Of a DNA stretch of 5,796 nucleotides, positions 5,782 to 5,796 are shown in pieces. Both the position numbers and the translations under genes were made by a program. The notes below the pieces were generated by a model. The model saw only the letters and a list, made by a program, of their open reading frames with translations, was not told where the DNA came from and ran no database searches. Every line of letters begins with the position of its first letter. The first letter of the stretch is position 1. This DNA is from Paracoccaceae bacterium (GTDB taxonomy: Bacteria > Pseudomonadota > Alphaproteobacteria > Rhodobacterales > Rhodobacteraceae), in the NCBI GenBank assembly GCA_003535335.1, contig DOHJ01000173.1:1-5796 (forward strand). Reading direction: 5' to 3'.

Positions 5782-5796
5782 CGCAGAAATATGCTA

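Overview
The window reads as ordinary chromosome of an alphaproteobacterium, most likely a marine Rhodobacteraceae/Roseobacter-type organism. This is inferred from the translationally coupled YqaA-DsbB gene pair, the style of the TRAP transporter proteins and the moderate base composition. None of this is proven by a marker gene. There is no rRNA, tRNA, CRISPR array, insertion sequence, phage gene or attachment site.

Layout. On the minus strand, 1-240 is the N-terminal part of a secreted OmpA-like protein cut by the left edge. Positions 241-644 are non-coding and contain that gene's probable promoter, with an overlapping inverted repeat, and a few short repeats and stem-loops. At 645-1678, also on the minus strand, a two-gene operon encodes a YqaA/DedA-like inner-membrane protein (upstream) and DsbB (downstream), joined by an ATGA overlap. 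A 121-base divergent intergenic region (1679-1799) separates them from a plus-strand YpfJ-type zinc metallopeptidase (1800-2651). A complete three-gene TRAP transporter operon fills the rest of the plus strand: the periplasmic solute receptor DctP (2727-3809), the small membrane subunit DctQ (3819-4403) and the large membrane subunit DctM (4400-5752). A probable terminator hairpin follows at 5754-5781.

How the genes work together. DctP captures a solute, probably an organic acid, in the periplasm and hands it to the DctQM membrane complex, which takes it up using the sodium gradient. The three genes are tightly packed (9-base gap, then 4-base GTGA overlap) and each has a good Shine-Dalgarno sequence. 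No regulator lies in the window, so the substrate cannot be named from context. DsbB reoxidises the periplasmic disulfide catalyst DsbA. YqaA is a membrane protein of unknown job that is co-expressed with it here.

No clearly new system was found. The points most worth a second look are a roughly ten-residue insertion before the FTPTE motif of DctM together with a long periplasm/membrane loop in DctQ, a possible operator over the OmpA-like gene's promoter, and a 9-base direct repeat flanking the TRAP promoter region. Four genes have better start codons inside the longest open frame, and the coordinates given use those.
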